A stretch of 64,000 nt of DNA from Flavobacterium sp. (GTDB taxonomy: Bacteria > Bacteroidota > Bacteroidia > Flavobacteriales > Flavobacteriaceae): the NCBI GenBank assembly GCA_014379405.1, contig JACMLU010000001.1, positions 1-64,000 of the forward strand. The letters run 5' to 3'. Every line of letters begins with the position of its first letter. The stretch's first letter is position 1. The notes under the pieces were generated by a model. That model searched no databases. It had not been told where the DNA came from and saw only the letters and a list, made by a program, of their open reading frames with translations. Shown here one piece after another: positions 54,543 through 63,411 of the stretch. Position numbers and translations under genes: made by a program.

Positions 54543-55295
54543 TTGCAACCCATAATCCAAATATCACAACTTTCAAAAAAGTACAAAGAGGCCGAAACGT
54601 ATTCTTTGAATGACTTTTCATTGTCAGTAAATGAAGGGCAAATTTTTGGGCTGTTGGGACCAAACGGAGCCGGAAAAACAACCTTGATTTCGATGCTTTG
54701 CGGATTGATAAAACCTACATCAGGCAGTTTTTTAATAAATAATTTGACATATGCCAAAAACTCGAATGAAATAAAAAAAATCATTGGAGTTGTTCCTCAA
54801 GAATATGCTTTGTATCCAACATTGACGGCAAGGGAAAATCTATTGTACTTTGGTAGTATGTACGGATTAAAAGGCGAAAATCTAAAAGAAAAAGTAATCG
54901 AAAGTCTTGATTTTCTTGGACTTTTAAAATTTGCCGACAAGCGAGTGGAAACTTTTTCTGGCGGAATGAAGCGTAGAGTAAATTTAATAGCTGGGATTTT
55001 GCACAACCCTAAAATACTTTTTCTTGATGAACCCACCGTTGGCGTCGATGTGCAATCCAAAAGTGCCATTATAGAGTATTTAAAAGAACTCAACAAGAAT
55101 GGAACGACCATCATTTACACCTCACACCATTTGTCTGAAGCACAAGATTTTTGTACCGATATCGCCATTATCGATAGAGGGCAATTGTATGCACAAAATT
55201 CTCCCGAGAATTTAATTGCCACAACCCCAAATGCCAATAATCTCGAAGATGTTTTTATCTCATTAACCGGAAAAGAATTGCGAGATGATATATAA
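54543..55295 (+). CDS. ABC transporter ATP-binding protein
   Basis: Protein of 250 aa, start TTG at 54543. Walker A GPNGAGKTT at 39-47, signature FSGGMKRRVNL, Walker B ILFLDEPTVGVD. Of the ABC-2 (DrrA-like) type. It overlaps the permease gene by 11 bases. Probably energises export of the pigment or a lipid precursor. Confidence 0.92.
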   Translation: MQPIIQISQLSKKYKEAETYSLNDFSLSVNEGQIFGLLGPNGAGKTTLISMLCGLIKPTSGSFLINNLTYAKNSNEIKKIIGVVPQEYALYPTLTARENLLYFGSMYGLKGENLKEKVIESLDFLGLLKFADKRVETFSGGMKRRVNLIAGILHNPKILFLDEPTVGVDVQSKSAIIEYLKELNKNGTTIIYTSHHLSEAQDFCTDIAIIDRGQLYAQNSPENLIATTPNANNLEDVFISLTGKELRDDI

Positions 55296-56568
55296 ATTAG
55301 CTATGTCGGTGTACAAGGAATTCCTGCTTCTCAAAAGAGATTTTGGCGGTTTAATAACGCTATTTGTGATGCCTTTGGTACTCATAATTGCTGTGACGGT
55401 AATTCAAGATAGCACTTTCAAAACAGTGAGTGATGCTAAAATCCCCATTCTTTTGGTGGATAATGACAACGGAAAAGTGTCTAAAACAGTTTTCGATAAT
55501 TTACAGCAAAGTACCATTTTTACGGTTGTTACCAAAATTGACAATGAACCTCTAACAGAAACCATTGCCAAAGAAGCTGTTTTTAAAGGAAAATATCAAT
55601 TAGCCATCATTATTCCGGAAAAGTTGAGTGTTGATTTACAAGCTAAAATAGATCAAAATGTCGAAAAAATAACCAGCAATTTGGGAATGACCGATTCTTT
55701 GGTTGAAATTAAAAAAACTGAAATAGTCAATCAAAAAGAAGTAAAACTTTATTTTGATCCCGCGGTGCAAATGAGTTTCAAGAATGCCGTAATGAGTTCA
55801 ATTGACAAGATGATTTCGCAAATAGAAAGCAAGTCAATCTACGCTACTTTTCAAGAGCAATTAGGCGAAGGAAGCGATAGTTTTGAGCAAAAAAGTTTCA
55901 TTACATTCAAAGAAATTGTACCTAAAGTAAACGACGAATATATCATTCCTAATTCAGTACAGCACAATGTACCAGCTTGGACACTTTTTGCGATATTCTT
56001 TATTGTAATTCCATTGTCTATCAATATTGTCAAGGAAAAAACACAGGGAACTTTTGTCCGATTGCGAACCAATCCAGTTTCAAATGGTATTGTTTTGGCA
56101 GGGAAAACGGTGGCTTATTTAATCATTTGCATGATTCAGTTTTATATGATGGTTGCTGTCGCTATTTTCTTGTTTCCTCATTTAGGATTGCCTTCGCTCA
56201 ATGTTCAAGGACATTTGCTTATGATGAGTGTTGTGGCAATATTTTCTGGATTTGCAGCTATTGGTTTCGGAATACTATTAGGTACAATAGCTAAAACCCA
56301 AGAACAATCGGCTCCTTTTGGTGCTACGTCCGTAATAATTCTTGCAGCCATTGGAGGCGTTTGGGTTCCTGTTTTTGCAATGTCAAAAACAATGCAAATT
56401 ATAGCAGAATCCTCTCCAATGAATTGGGGTTTAAATGCTTTTTACGATGTACTTTTACGAAACGGTTCCCTTTTAGACATTTTACCGGAAATAAGTTTGT
56501 TATTTTTGTTTTTCATAATTACCACAACCATTGCATTGCTGTATGATAAGAAGAAAAGAGCTGTATAA
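55285..56568 (+). CDS. ABC-2 type permease
   Basis: Protein of 427 aa with one N-terminal membrane helix, a large extracytoplasmic domain (about 45-230) and a C-terminal bundle of five or six helices (VPAWTLFAIFFIVIPLSINIVKE to the end). Typical ABC-2 exporter permease. Its partner is the ATPase just upstream. Confidence 0.9.
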   Translation: MIYKLAMSVYKEFLLLKRDFGGLITLFVMPLVLIIAVTVIQDSTFKTVSDAKIPILLVDNDNGKVSKTVFDNLQQSTIFTVVTKIDNEPLTETIAKEAVFKGKYQLAIIIPEKLSVDLQAKIDQNVEKITSNLGMTDSLVEIKKTEIVNQKEVKLYFDPAVQMSFKNAVMSSIDKMISQIESKSIYATFQEQLGEGSDSFEQKSFITFKEIVPKVNDEYIIPNSVQHNVPAWTLFAIFFIVIPLSINIVKEKTQGTFVRLRTNPVSNGIVLAGKTVAYLIICMIQFYMMVAVAIFLFPHLGLPSLNVQGHLLMMSVVAIFSGFAAIGFGILLGTIAKTQEQSAPFGATSVIILAAIGGVWVPVFAMSKTMQIIAESSPMNWGLNAFYDVLLRNGSLLDILPEISLLFLFFIITTTIALLYDKKKRAV

Positions 56569-56992
56569 GGAAGCAACTGAATTGACTGTCACAAAGGATA
56601 TCAGAGTTCGATTTAACGAAACCGACCCGCTTGGAATCGTTTGGCACGGCTATTATATTACCTATTTCGAAGACGGTCGCGAAGCTTTCGGAAGACATCA
56701 CGGCATTTCGTATTTGGATGTCAACGATAAAGGTTTCACGACGCCAATTGTTAAATCCGTTTGTGAGCATAAATTGTCTTTGCGATATGGTGATGTAGCT
56801 CGTATTGAAACCACGATTGTGGATACTCCAGCAGCCAAAATGATTTTTAGATACACCATTTTTGATGCCAATAATGAAATAGCCTGTATTGGCGAAACCA
56901 TCCAGGTTTTTTTAGATAAAAAAGGAGAATTAATGCTGACAAATCCTCCGTTTTATGAAGAGTGGAAGCGTAAAGTGGGTTTGATTAAATAA
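56543..56992 (+). CDS. 4HBT-type acyl thioesterase
   Basis: 149 aa from ATG 56543, overlapping the permease gene by 26 bases. The catalytic Asp is in RFNETDPLGIVWHGYYITYFEDGREAF, the hallmark of 4-hydroxybenzoyl-CoA thioesterase-like proteins. In the cluster it may release stalled or finished acyl chains from ACP. It corresponds to the ApeH-type role. Confidence 0.85.
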   Translation: MIRRKELYKEATELTVTKDIRVRFNETDPLGIVWHGYYITYFEDGREAFGRHHGISYLDVNDKGFTTPIVKSVCEHKLSLRYGDVARIETTIVDTPAAKMIFRYTIFDANNEIACIGETIQVFLDKKGELMLTNPPFYEEWKRKVGLIK

Positions 56993-56993
56993 G

Positions 56994-58127
56994 ATGATTA
57001 GAGAAGTATATATTACCGAAACCAATTGTATCACGCCCATTGGGTTTGATGTGGCTACCAATATTAAAAATATTATTGGCGGTGTTTCGGGTATTCAACT
57101 GCATCAAAATACGGAATTGATGAAAATGCCTTTTTATGCTTCCATAATTAATGATGAAGCAATAAATTTGGCTTTCGCCAAAATTACTTCAGCAGAAAAT
57201 TACACCCGATTAGAAAAAATAATGATTTTGGCTATGCAACCCATAGTCGAAAAATCAAATTTGGATGAAAGAACTGGTTTTATTCTTTCTACAACCAAAG
57301 GGAATATTACCGCTTTACTAAATCCATCTTCAGATAATTTTCAAAATGCACATTTAAGTCAATTGGCAAAAAATGTGGCTGATTTTTTCGGCTTTAAAAC
57401 GGAACCCATTGTCATTTCCAATGCTTGTGTTTCAGGAATTTTGGCAGTTTCAGTAGCAAAAAGATTGATCCAAAGTGAAATGTTTGATAATATTTATATA
57501 GTTTCTGGCGACGAAGTTTCGGAATTTGTTTTGTCTGGTTTTAATTCCTTTCAAGCGATGAGTGATTCGCCTTGCAGACCGTATTCTAAAAATAGAAACG
57601 GAGTGACATTAGGAGAAGCTACTGCTGCAGTTTTACTATCATCGAACAAAGAAAATGCCAAAGTAAAAATTATTGGTGACGGTTCTATCAACGATGCGAA
57701 TCATATTTCCGGGCCATCAAGAACTGGCGAAGGACTTTTTAGAAGTATCGAAAGCGCTTTGACAGAAGCCAAAATCAACGCCAATCAAATCGATTATATT
57801 TCGGCTCATGGAACGGCAACTTCCTTTAACGACGAAATGGAAGCCATTGCATTCAATAGATTAGGGCTTGAAAATGTTCCCGTGAATAGTCTGAAAGGTT
57901 ATTATGGACACACTCTTGGAGCTTCAGGATTACTGGAAACCGTCATCGGAATTGAATCTGTTTTAGAAAATAAATTGTTTGTCTCTATGGGTTTTGATGA
58001 AATAGGAGTGAGCCAATCTATTAATATCATCGAAAAAAATGAAGATAAAGAAATGAATTATTTCCTAAAAACAGCTTCGGGTTTTGGAGGTTGCAATACT
58101 GCAATTTTATTCGAAAAAGTGAAATAA
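56994..58127 (+). CDS. Beta-ketoacyl-ACP synthase
   Basis: Protein of 377 aa, KAS I/II fold with Cys in [12 protein letters not shown], His in [12 protein letters not shown] and His in [11 protein letters not shown]. Shorter than FabF by about 30 residues. The next gene's product is a small KS-like partner without a Cys, so the pair may form a ketosynthase/chain-length-factor heterodimer. It overlaps the next gene by one base. Confidence 0.9.
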   Translation: MIREVYITETNCITPIGFDVATNIKNIIGGVSGIQLHQNTELMKMPFYASIINDEAINLAFAKITSAENYTRLEKIMILAMQPIVEKSNLDERTGFILSTTKGNITALLNPSSDNFQNAHLSQLAKNVADFFGFKTEPIVISNACVSGILAVSVAKRLIQSEMFDNIYIVSGDEVSEFVLSGFNSFQAMSDSPCRPYSKNRNGVTLGEATAAVLLSSNKENAKVKIIGDGSINDANHISGPSRTGEGLFRSIESALTEAKINANQIDYISAHGTATSFNDEMEAIAFNRLGLENVPVNSLKGYYGHTLGASGLLETVIGIESVLENKLFVSMGFDEIGVSQSINIIEKNEDKEMNYFLKTASGFGGCNTAILFEKVK

Positions 58128-58744
58128 TGGCAGAAAACAAATCTTACATACAGTCCATTTGTATCATTCAAAATAACGAAATTATTTTGAATGGAGCATC
58201 AGTTTTTAAATTGGAACAGACCTCTTTTTCTGACTTTTCAAAGAAAGCCTACCATAATTTTGAAATCAATTATCCCAAGTTTTTCAAAATGGATAGTTTA
58301 AGCAAATTGGCTTTTCTTGGAGCTGAGTTACTTTTGAAAAATGAAATAGACTCCGAAAAAGAGAATAATATTGCTTTGCTTTTTGCCAATAACTCATCCA
58401 GTTTGGATACTGACGTGAAATATCAAAACTCAATTTCCGACCCGGATAATTATTTTCCCAGTCCAGCGGTTTTTGTTTATACCTTGCCCAATATTTGTTT
58501 GGGAGAAATAAGCATAAGACATCAACTGAAAAGCGAGAATTCTTTCTTTATATTTGATGAATTCAATCCCGCTTTTATGATGAATTATGCCAACGTGCTT
58601 TTGGATTCAAATAAAGCGGACAAAGTGCTTTGCGGTTGGGTAGAATATTACGACGAAGAATACAAAGCATTCCTTTATTTAGTTGCCAAAGAAGGAAATA
58701 TAGAACATAAAATAGAAACGTTACTAACAGAATATAATAAATAA
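58127..58744 (+). CDS. Short KS-N-terminal-like protein (Ketoacyl-synt_2 type)
   Basis: About 205 aa from ATG 58127 (TAATG overlap with the upstream gene). Segments [45 protein letters not shown] and the C-terminal [17 protein letters not shown] resemble half a ketosynthase without catalytic residues. Such proteins occur in aryl polyene clusters. Probably a structural or length-setting partner. Confidence 0.78.
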   Translation: MAENKSYIQSICIIQNNEIILNGASVFKLEQTSFSDFSKKAYHNFEINYPKFFKMDSLSKLAFLGAELLLKNEIDSEKENNIALLFANNSSSLDTDVKYQNSISDPDNYFPSPAVFVYTLPNICLGEISIRHQLKSENSFFIFDEFNPAFMMNYANVLLDSNKADKVLCGWVEYYDEEYKAFLYLVAKEGNIEHKIETLLTEYNK

Positions 58745-58747
58745 TTT

Positions 58748-59005
58748 ATGGAAGCATTAAAACAAGAATTAAAAGAAAAAATAATAGACATTCTAAATTT
58801 GGAAGACATAAAACTGGAAGAAATCAATGACAATGATGCCTTATTTGGAGATGGTTTAGGCTTGGATTCAATCGATGCATTGGAACTTATAGTAATGTTG
58901 GATAAAGATTACGGAATCAAATTAGTGGATCCAAAAGAAGGAAAAACCATTTTTCAATCAATTGAAACAATGGCCGCATATATTAAAGAAAATAGAACGA
59001 AATAA
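58748..59005 (+). CDS. Acyl carrier protein, second of two
   Basis: Protein of 85 aa with the carrier Ser in LGLDSIDALELIVML (about 39). It differs clearly from the first ACP (48763), so the two probably serve different branches, polyene and dialkylresorcinol. Confidence 0.93.
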   Translation: MEALKQELKEKIIDILNLEDIKLEEINDNDALFGDGLGLDSIDALELIVMLDKDYGIKLVDPKEGKTIFQSIETMAAYIKENRTK

Positions 59006-59017
59006 TTTTAGATTTTT

Positions 59018-59114
59018 GATTAACGATTTTTGATTTCAGAAGTAGAGCTGCAAATTTTTTAGAAAATCTTGTGTGAAAACTTTTAAATTGCCAAGAAATC
59101 AAAAATCGTTAATC
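59018..59114 (+). repeat. 20-bp perfect inverted repeat inside the pigment operon
   Basis: GATTAACGATTTTTGATTTC at 59018-59037 and its exact reverse complement at 59095-59114, loop 57 bases. Outer AAAATCAAAAATCTA (to 59136) pairs partly with the left flank. It sits between the second ACP gene and the next ketosynthase gene. Confidence 0.75.
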
Positions 59115-59137
59115 AATATTCAAAAATCAAAAATCTA

Positions 59138-60340
59138 ATGAGTAAAGGAGTTGCCATAACAGGAATGGGAATTATTTCGGCTATCGGGAATACCGTGGAG
59201 GAGAATTATGTTTCGTTGGTAAATGATAAAATGGGAATTACGACCATCGAAAACATTTCGACGGTACATTCTGGCGAAATAAAAGTAGGCGAAATAAAAA
59301 AAACAAATCAGCAATTGGTTGATGAATTGCAACTTTCGCCGGACAATAATTTTTCAAGAACGGCGATGATTGGTGCAATTGCAGCCAAACAAGCCGTTAA
59401 AAACGCCCAGATTTCTTCGATTAACGAATATAAAACCGGATTGATTTCAGCAACCAGCGTTGGTGGAATGGATATGACCGAAGCTCATTATTACGACTAT
59501 TTTGAAAACGAAAATCTTGTGAAATACATCAGTTGTCACGAAGGTGGCGACGTTGCTCATAAAATTGCCGATGAGTTGGGTTTAAAAGGAATGGTTACTA
59601 CAATTAGCACCGCCTGTTCTTCGGCTGCAAATGCGATAATGTTGGGCGCAAGACTTATAAAATCAGGAAAATTAGATCGGGTAATTGTAGGCGGAACCGA
59701 TGCTTTGGCAAAATTCACGATCAATGGCTTCAAGACTTTAATGATTTTATCAGACGGTTACAACAGTCCTTTTGATGACAACCGAAAAGGGTTGAATTTA
59801 GGAGAAGCTGCAGCCTATCTGGTATTGGAATCGGATGAAATTGTAAAGAAAGAAAGCAAAAAAGTCTTGGCTCGGGTTTCTGGTTACGGAAATGCAAACG
59901 ATGCTTTTCATCAAACCGCCTCTTCAGAAAACGGTGATGGAGCCTTTCTTGCGATGGAAAAAGCGTTGCAAGTTGCCCATTTAAAGCCCGAACAAATAGA
60001 TTACATCAACGTGCACGGAACGGCAACTCCCAACAACGACTTGTCAGAAGGAAGAGCCATTACGAGGATTTTTGGCGAAGAAAAAGCACCCGATTTTAGT
60101 TCCACAAAACCATTGACGGGTCACACTTTGGCTGCTGCAGCCGCAATTGAGGCCGTTTTTAGTGTTTTGGCGATCCAGAACAACGTGGTTTTTCCAAACT
60201 TGAATTTTAAAACACCAATGCAGGAATTTAACTTGATTCCGCAAACGACTTTGAAACATAAAAACATTGAACACGTATTGTCCAATTCTTTTGGATTTGG
60301 AGGAAATTGTTCGACCTTAATATTTTCTAAAAGCGAATGA
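59138..60340 (+). CDS. Beta-ketoacyl-ACP synthase (ApeO-like)
   Basis: Protein of 400 aa. Cys in ISTACSSAANAIMLG, His in HGTATPNNDLSEG and His in TKPLTGHTLAAAAAIEAV. Active KAS by residues. It overlaps by 4 bases (ATGA) the next gene, a KAS without Cys, suggesting a coupled heterodimer. Confidence 0.92.
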   Translation: MSKGVAITGMGIISAIGNTVEENYVSLVNDKMGITTIENISTVHSGEIKVGEIKKTNQQLVDELQLSPDNNFSRTAMIGAIAAKQAVKNAQISSINEYKTGLISATSVGGMDMTEAHYYDYFENENLVKYISCHEGGDVAHKIADELGLKGMVTTISTACSSAANAIMLGARLIKSGKLDRVIVGGTDALAKFTINGFKTLMILSDGYNSPFDDNRKGLNLGEAAAYLVLESDEIVKKESKKVLARVSGYGNANDAFHQTASSENGDGAFLAMEKALQVAHLKPEQIDYINVHGTATPNNDLSEGRAITRIFGEEKAPDFSSTKPLTGHTLAAAAAIEAVFSVLAIQNNVVFPNLNFKTPMQEFNLIPQTTLKHKNIEHVLSNSFGFGGNCSTLIFSKSE

Positions 60341-61401
60341 GAAAGACATATATCAACGGACTAGGTTGTATTTCGGTTCAGGAAACATTCGACTCCATTT
60401 TTTTAGAAAAAGCCGAAATCAATGAAAATGACACTATTTTTGAAGTAAGAAAACCAGTTTACAAAGATTTCATTTCGCCAGTTGCAATCAGACGAATGGC
60501 AAAAGGGGTAAAAAACGGAATTGTGGCTTCGGCGATGGCGATGAAGGAGGCGAATGTGTCTACAGTTGACGCCATTATTACTGGAACTGGAATGGGTTGT
60601 ATTGAAGATTCTGAGAAATTCTTGAAAGCAATTATCGACAATAAAGAAGAATTTTTGACGCCGACTTCCTTTATTCAATCTACACACAACACTGTTGGTG
60701 CCCAAATTGCTTTAGGATTACAATGCAAAGCGTATAATTTGACCTATGTAAATGGAGCCGTTTCTTTTGAATCTGCACTTTTGGATGCCAAAATGAAAAT
60801 CGAGGAACAAGAAGGCAATTCCATTTTAGTTGGTGGAATTGATGAAAATGCTGATTATACTACATCCCTTTTTAGATTGGCTGGATTTATAAAAAAGGAA
60901 AATGAGGCACCTTATAAAGTTTTAGATTCCAGCACACTTGGAGCAGTTTCTGGAGAAGGAGCTACTTTTTTTGTTTTGGAAAACGAAAAAAATAATACTA
61001 CTTATGCCGAAGTTTTGGATATTGAAATCCTAAACAAATTGGCTGTAAATGAGGTTGAAGAAAAAATGAGGTCTTTCTTGGAATCAAACAAGTTGCAAGT
61101 TTCTGATATTGATGCAGTAATTTTAGGTTATAACGGAGATATCGAATTTGATAATTACTACAAAGTGCTTTCTGAAAACAGTTTCAAAAATACGCCACAA
61201 GTATATTATAAACAGTTGTCTGGCGAATACAATACGGCATCCGCTTTTGGATTATGGATTGGTGCAAAAATCATCAAAACACAAGAAGTACCGGAAATTA
61301 TCAGTGTCAATAATTTGGAAAAACCAGTATATAAAACAATCCTTTTATACAATCAATACAAAGGAATTGACCATAGTTTTACCTTAATTTCAAGATGTTA
61401 A
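60337..61401 (+). CDS. Ketosynthase-like chain-length factor
   Basis: Protein of 354 aa. KAS fold (VAIRRMAKGVKNGIVASAMAMKEA, PTSFIQSTHNTVGAQIALGLQ, FRLAGFIKKE), but the Cys position reads YVNGAVSFESALL, without Cys. Therefore probably the non-catalytic partner of the preceding ketosynthase, setting chain length. Confidence 0.87.
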   Translation: MRKTYINGLGCISVQETFDSIFLEKAEINENDTIFEVRKPVYKDFISPVAIRRMAKGVKNGIVASAMAMKEANVSTVDAIITGTGMGCIEDSEKFLKAIIDNKEEFLTPTSFIQSTHNTVGAQIALGLQCKAYNLTYVNGAVSFESALLDAKMKIEEQEGNSILVGGIDENADYTTSLFRLAGFIKKENEAPYKVLDSSTLGAVSGEGATFFVLENEKNNTTYAEVLDIEILNKLAVNEVEEKMRSFLESNKLQVSDIDAVILGYNGDIEFDNYYKVLSENSFKNTPQVYYKQLSGEYNTASAFGLWIGAKIIKTQEVPEIISVNNLEKPVYKTILLYNQYKGIDHSFTLISRC

Positions 61402-62168
61402 ACTACCAAAAAACCAACTTTTTTCTCCTTGCTATTATACTTATTTTAGTGGCTATAAACTTTTTTGTACCTGTACAATGGTGGTGGTTTTTATTGGTTT
61501 TTGTCTTTCGATTTGTGATTCTCTTTTTTGGTTCTTTCTTTATTTCTTCAAATTTTCACATTAAAGCATATTGCAGTAATCCATTGGAAAACAATAATTT
61601 AATAGCTCTTACTTTTGATGATGGTCCAAATGAAAATACATTACTAATTTTGGATATTTTGAAAAGACACAATGTAGAAGCGACTTTTTTTTGTATTGGA
61701 AAAAACATCGATAGACATCCTGAAATTCTGAAACGAATCATGAAGGATGGGCATATTGTTGGGAATCATTCATACAGTCATTCGAACTTCTTTGATTTTT
61801 ACAAAAAAGATCGCGTGATTGATGAAATTAGAAAAACGGATGCTTTAATTGAAAGCATTTCCGGTAAAAAAGTACAACTGTTTCGACCGCCTTATGGGGT
61901 TACAAACCCTTCCATCAGAAGAGCATTGGAAGTAACCCAACACAAAGTCATCGGCTGGAATATTCGTTCCTTGGATGGAATTCTTAAAGATGAAAAAATT
62001 ATCTTTGACCGAATTAAAAAACGAATTGCTCCTGGCGGAATTGTTCTTTTGCACGATACTGCACATACAATGACCATTTTGGAACGGTTAATGCTACATT
62101 TGGAACAGAATAAATATAAAGTTGTTTCGATTGAGGAACTTTTGAATATCAAAGCGTATGAAAATTAA
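61395..62168 (+). CDS. Polysaccharide deacetylase (NodB homology) family protein
   Basis: Protein of 257 aa: two N-terminal membrane helices (about 8-55), then the NodB domain with the metal motif LTFDDGPNENT, HSYSHSNF, RPPYGV and ILLHDTAH-type end (IVLLHDTAHTM). It acts on acetylated sugars in the envelope by family; its role in a pigment cluster is unknown. Such genes recur in flexirubin and aryl polyene clusters. It overlaps both neighbours. Confidence 0.87.
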   Translation: MLNYQKTNFFLLAIILILVAINFFVPVQWWWFLLVFVFRFVILFFGSFFISSNFHIKAYCSNPLENNNLIALTFDDGPNENTLLILDILKRHNVEATFFCIGKNIDRHPEILKRIMKDGHIVGNHSYSHSNFFDFYKKDRVIDEIRKTDALIESISGKKVQLFRPPYGVTNPSIRRALEVTQHKVIGWNIRSLDGILKDEKIIFDRIKKRIAPGGIVLLHDTAHTMTILERLMLHLEQNKYKVVSIEELLNIKAYEN

Positions 62169-62793
62169 AATTTGTTTTGTTTTGTTGGTTTTATGGATAT
62201 GTCCTGTTGTTTCTTCCGCCCAAGAACAAAAAATGTCCGAAAATGAAATTGTAATTTTCAAACAAAATGTGAAGGAAGTTTCTAAAAAAATCAAGACGTT
62301 GAGTACTGATTTTGTGCAATACAAGCATTTGGATTTTTTGTCAAAAGACATCGAATCTTCGGGAAAAATGGTTTTTGTGGCACCAAGTTTGTTGCAATGG
62401 CAATATAAAAAACCATACAATTATTCGATTATTTTCAAAAGCGGCAAGATATTGATTAACGATGAAGGCAAAAAAAGTGCGGTTGATGTGGGCAACAGCA
62501 AAATATTTGGAAAAATTAACAAATTGATTGCCGGCAGCGTAAGCGGTGATATGTTTGACGATAAAGAATTTAGTATTTCCTATTATAAAAACAAAACCAA
62601 TACGATTGCCCGATTTATTCCAAAAGACGCCAATTTAAAGAAATACATCAAGCAAATTGAGCTGACTTTTGACAAGGATGACACAACAGTAATTCAGGTA
62701 AAACTCCTGGAATCATCCGAAGATTTTACCAGAATTGTATTAAAAAACAAAGTGTTAAATGCAAAAATCGACAATTCTATATTCAATAATTAG
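62158..62793 (+). CDS. LolA-like outer-membrane lipoprotein carrier protein
   Basis: Protein of 211 aa, signal peptide KICFVLLVLWICPVVSSAQ. LolA fold: IKTLSTDFVQYKHLDFLSKDIESSGKMVFVAPSLLQWQYKKPYNYSIIFKSGKI. Cluster LolA copies probably carry the pigment or a lipid across the periplasm rather than lipoproteins. It overlaps both the upstream and downstream genes. Confidence 0.85.
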   Translation: MKIKICFVLLVLWICPVVSSAQEQKMSENEIVIFKQNVKEVSKKIKTLSTDFVQYKHLDFLSKDIESSGKMVFVAPSLLQWQYKKPYNYSIIFKSGKILINDEGKKSAVDVGNSKIFGKINKLIAGSVSGDMFDDKEFSISYYKNKTNTIARFIPKDANLKKYIKQIELTFDKDDTTVIQVKLLESSEDFTRIVLKNKVLNAKIDNSIFNN

Positions 62794-63406
62794 TGTTTTT
62801 TTTGTGCTGATTGTATCTTCTTGCTCCAGTTTGAATGTTGTGAAAGAATATAATCCAGCGGCTTTGGAAAAAACAGCATTTGAAGTTCCGTATTTTTCAA
62901 ATCCTGAAATGGATTATATTTATAAAGCCAACATCACGATTTATGGAAATGAATTATCAGGAATTTTCATTGCAAAAAAAATAAACGACACGACACATCG
63001 CGTTGTTTTTACCACGGAATTTGGTAATAAACTATTGGATTTCGAAATTTCGGAAACAGATTTTAAAGTCAATTCCATAGTGGAGGAGTTAAACAGGAAA
63101 ATAATGGTCAACACTTTAAAAAATGATTTTAGATTACTTTTAAGGAATAGTTATGTGGTTAAAAAACAATATGATAATCTGGAAAATAATGTTTATTTAA
63201 CAGAAGAAAGTAAAATTTTGAATTACCTTTTTGTTTCCAAATCAACTAATAATCTAAGTAAAATTGTAAATACATCAAAAAGAAAAGAAAGAATAAACCT
63301 CTTTTTCACCACAGAAAACAATATTTTTGCCACAAAAATTGTTATTCAGCATTATAATATAAAATTAAGGATTGAATTAAATTATTTACAGACAAAACTA
63401 AATTAA
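62759..63406 (+). CDS. Lipoprotein of the pigment cluster
   Basis: Protein of 215 aa with a lipobox (FVLIVSSCSS, lipidated Cys near 22). The remainder (FEVPYFSNPEMDYIYKANITIYGNELSGIFIAKKI) is a beta-rich domain reminiscent of LolB/DUF3261-type outer-membrane lipoproteins. It overlaps the LolA-like gene by 35 bases, so the two are likely a LolA/LolB-like pair for pigment insertion. That pairing is inference. Confidence 0.8.
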   Translation: MQKSTILYSIISVFFVLIVSSCSSLNVVKEYNPAALEKTAFEVPYFSNPEMDYIYKANITIYGNELSGIFIAKKINDTTHRVVFTTEFGNKLLDFEISETDFKVNSIVEELNRKIMVNTLKNDFRLLLRNSYVVKKQYDNLENNVYLTEESKILNYLFVSKSTNNLSKIVNTSKRKERINLFFTTENNIFATKIVIQHYNIKLRIELNYLQTKLN

Positions 63407-63411
63407 CCATT

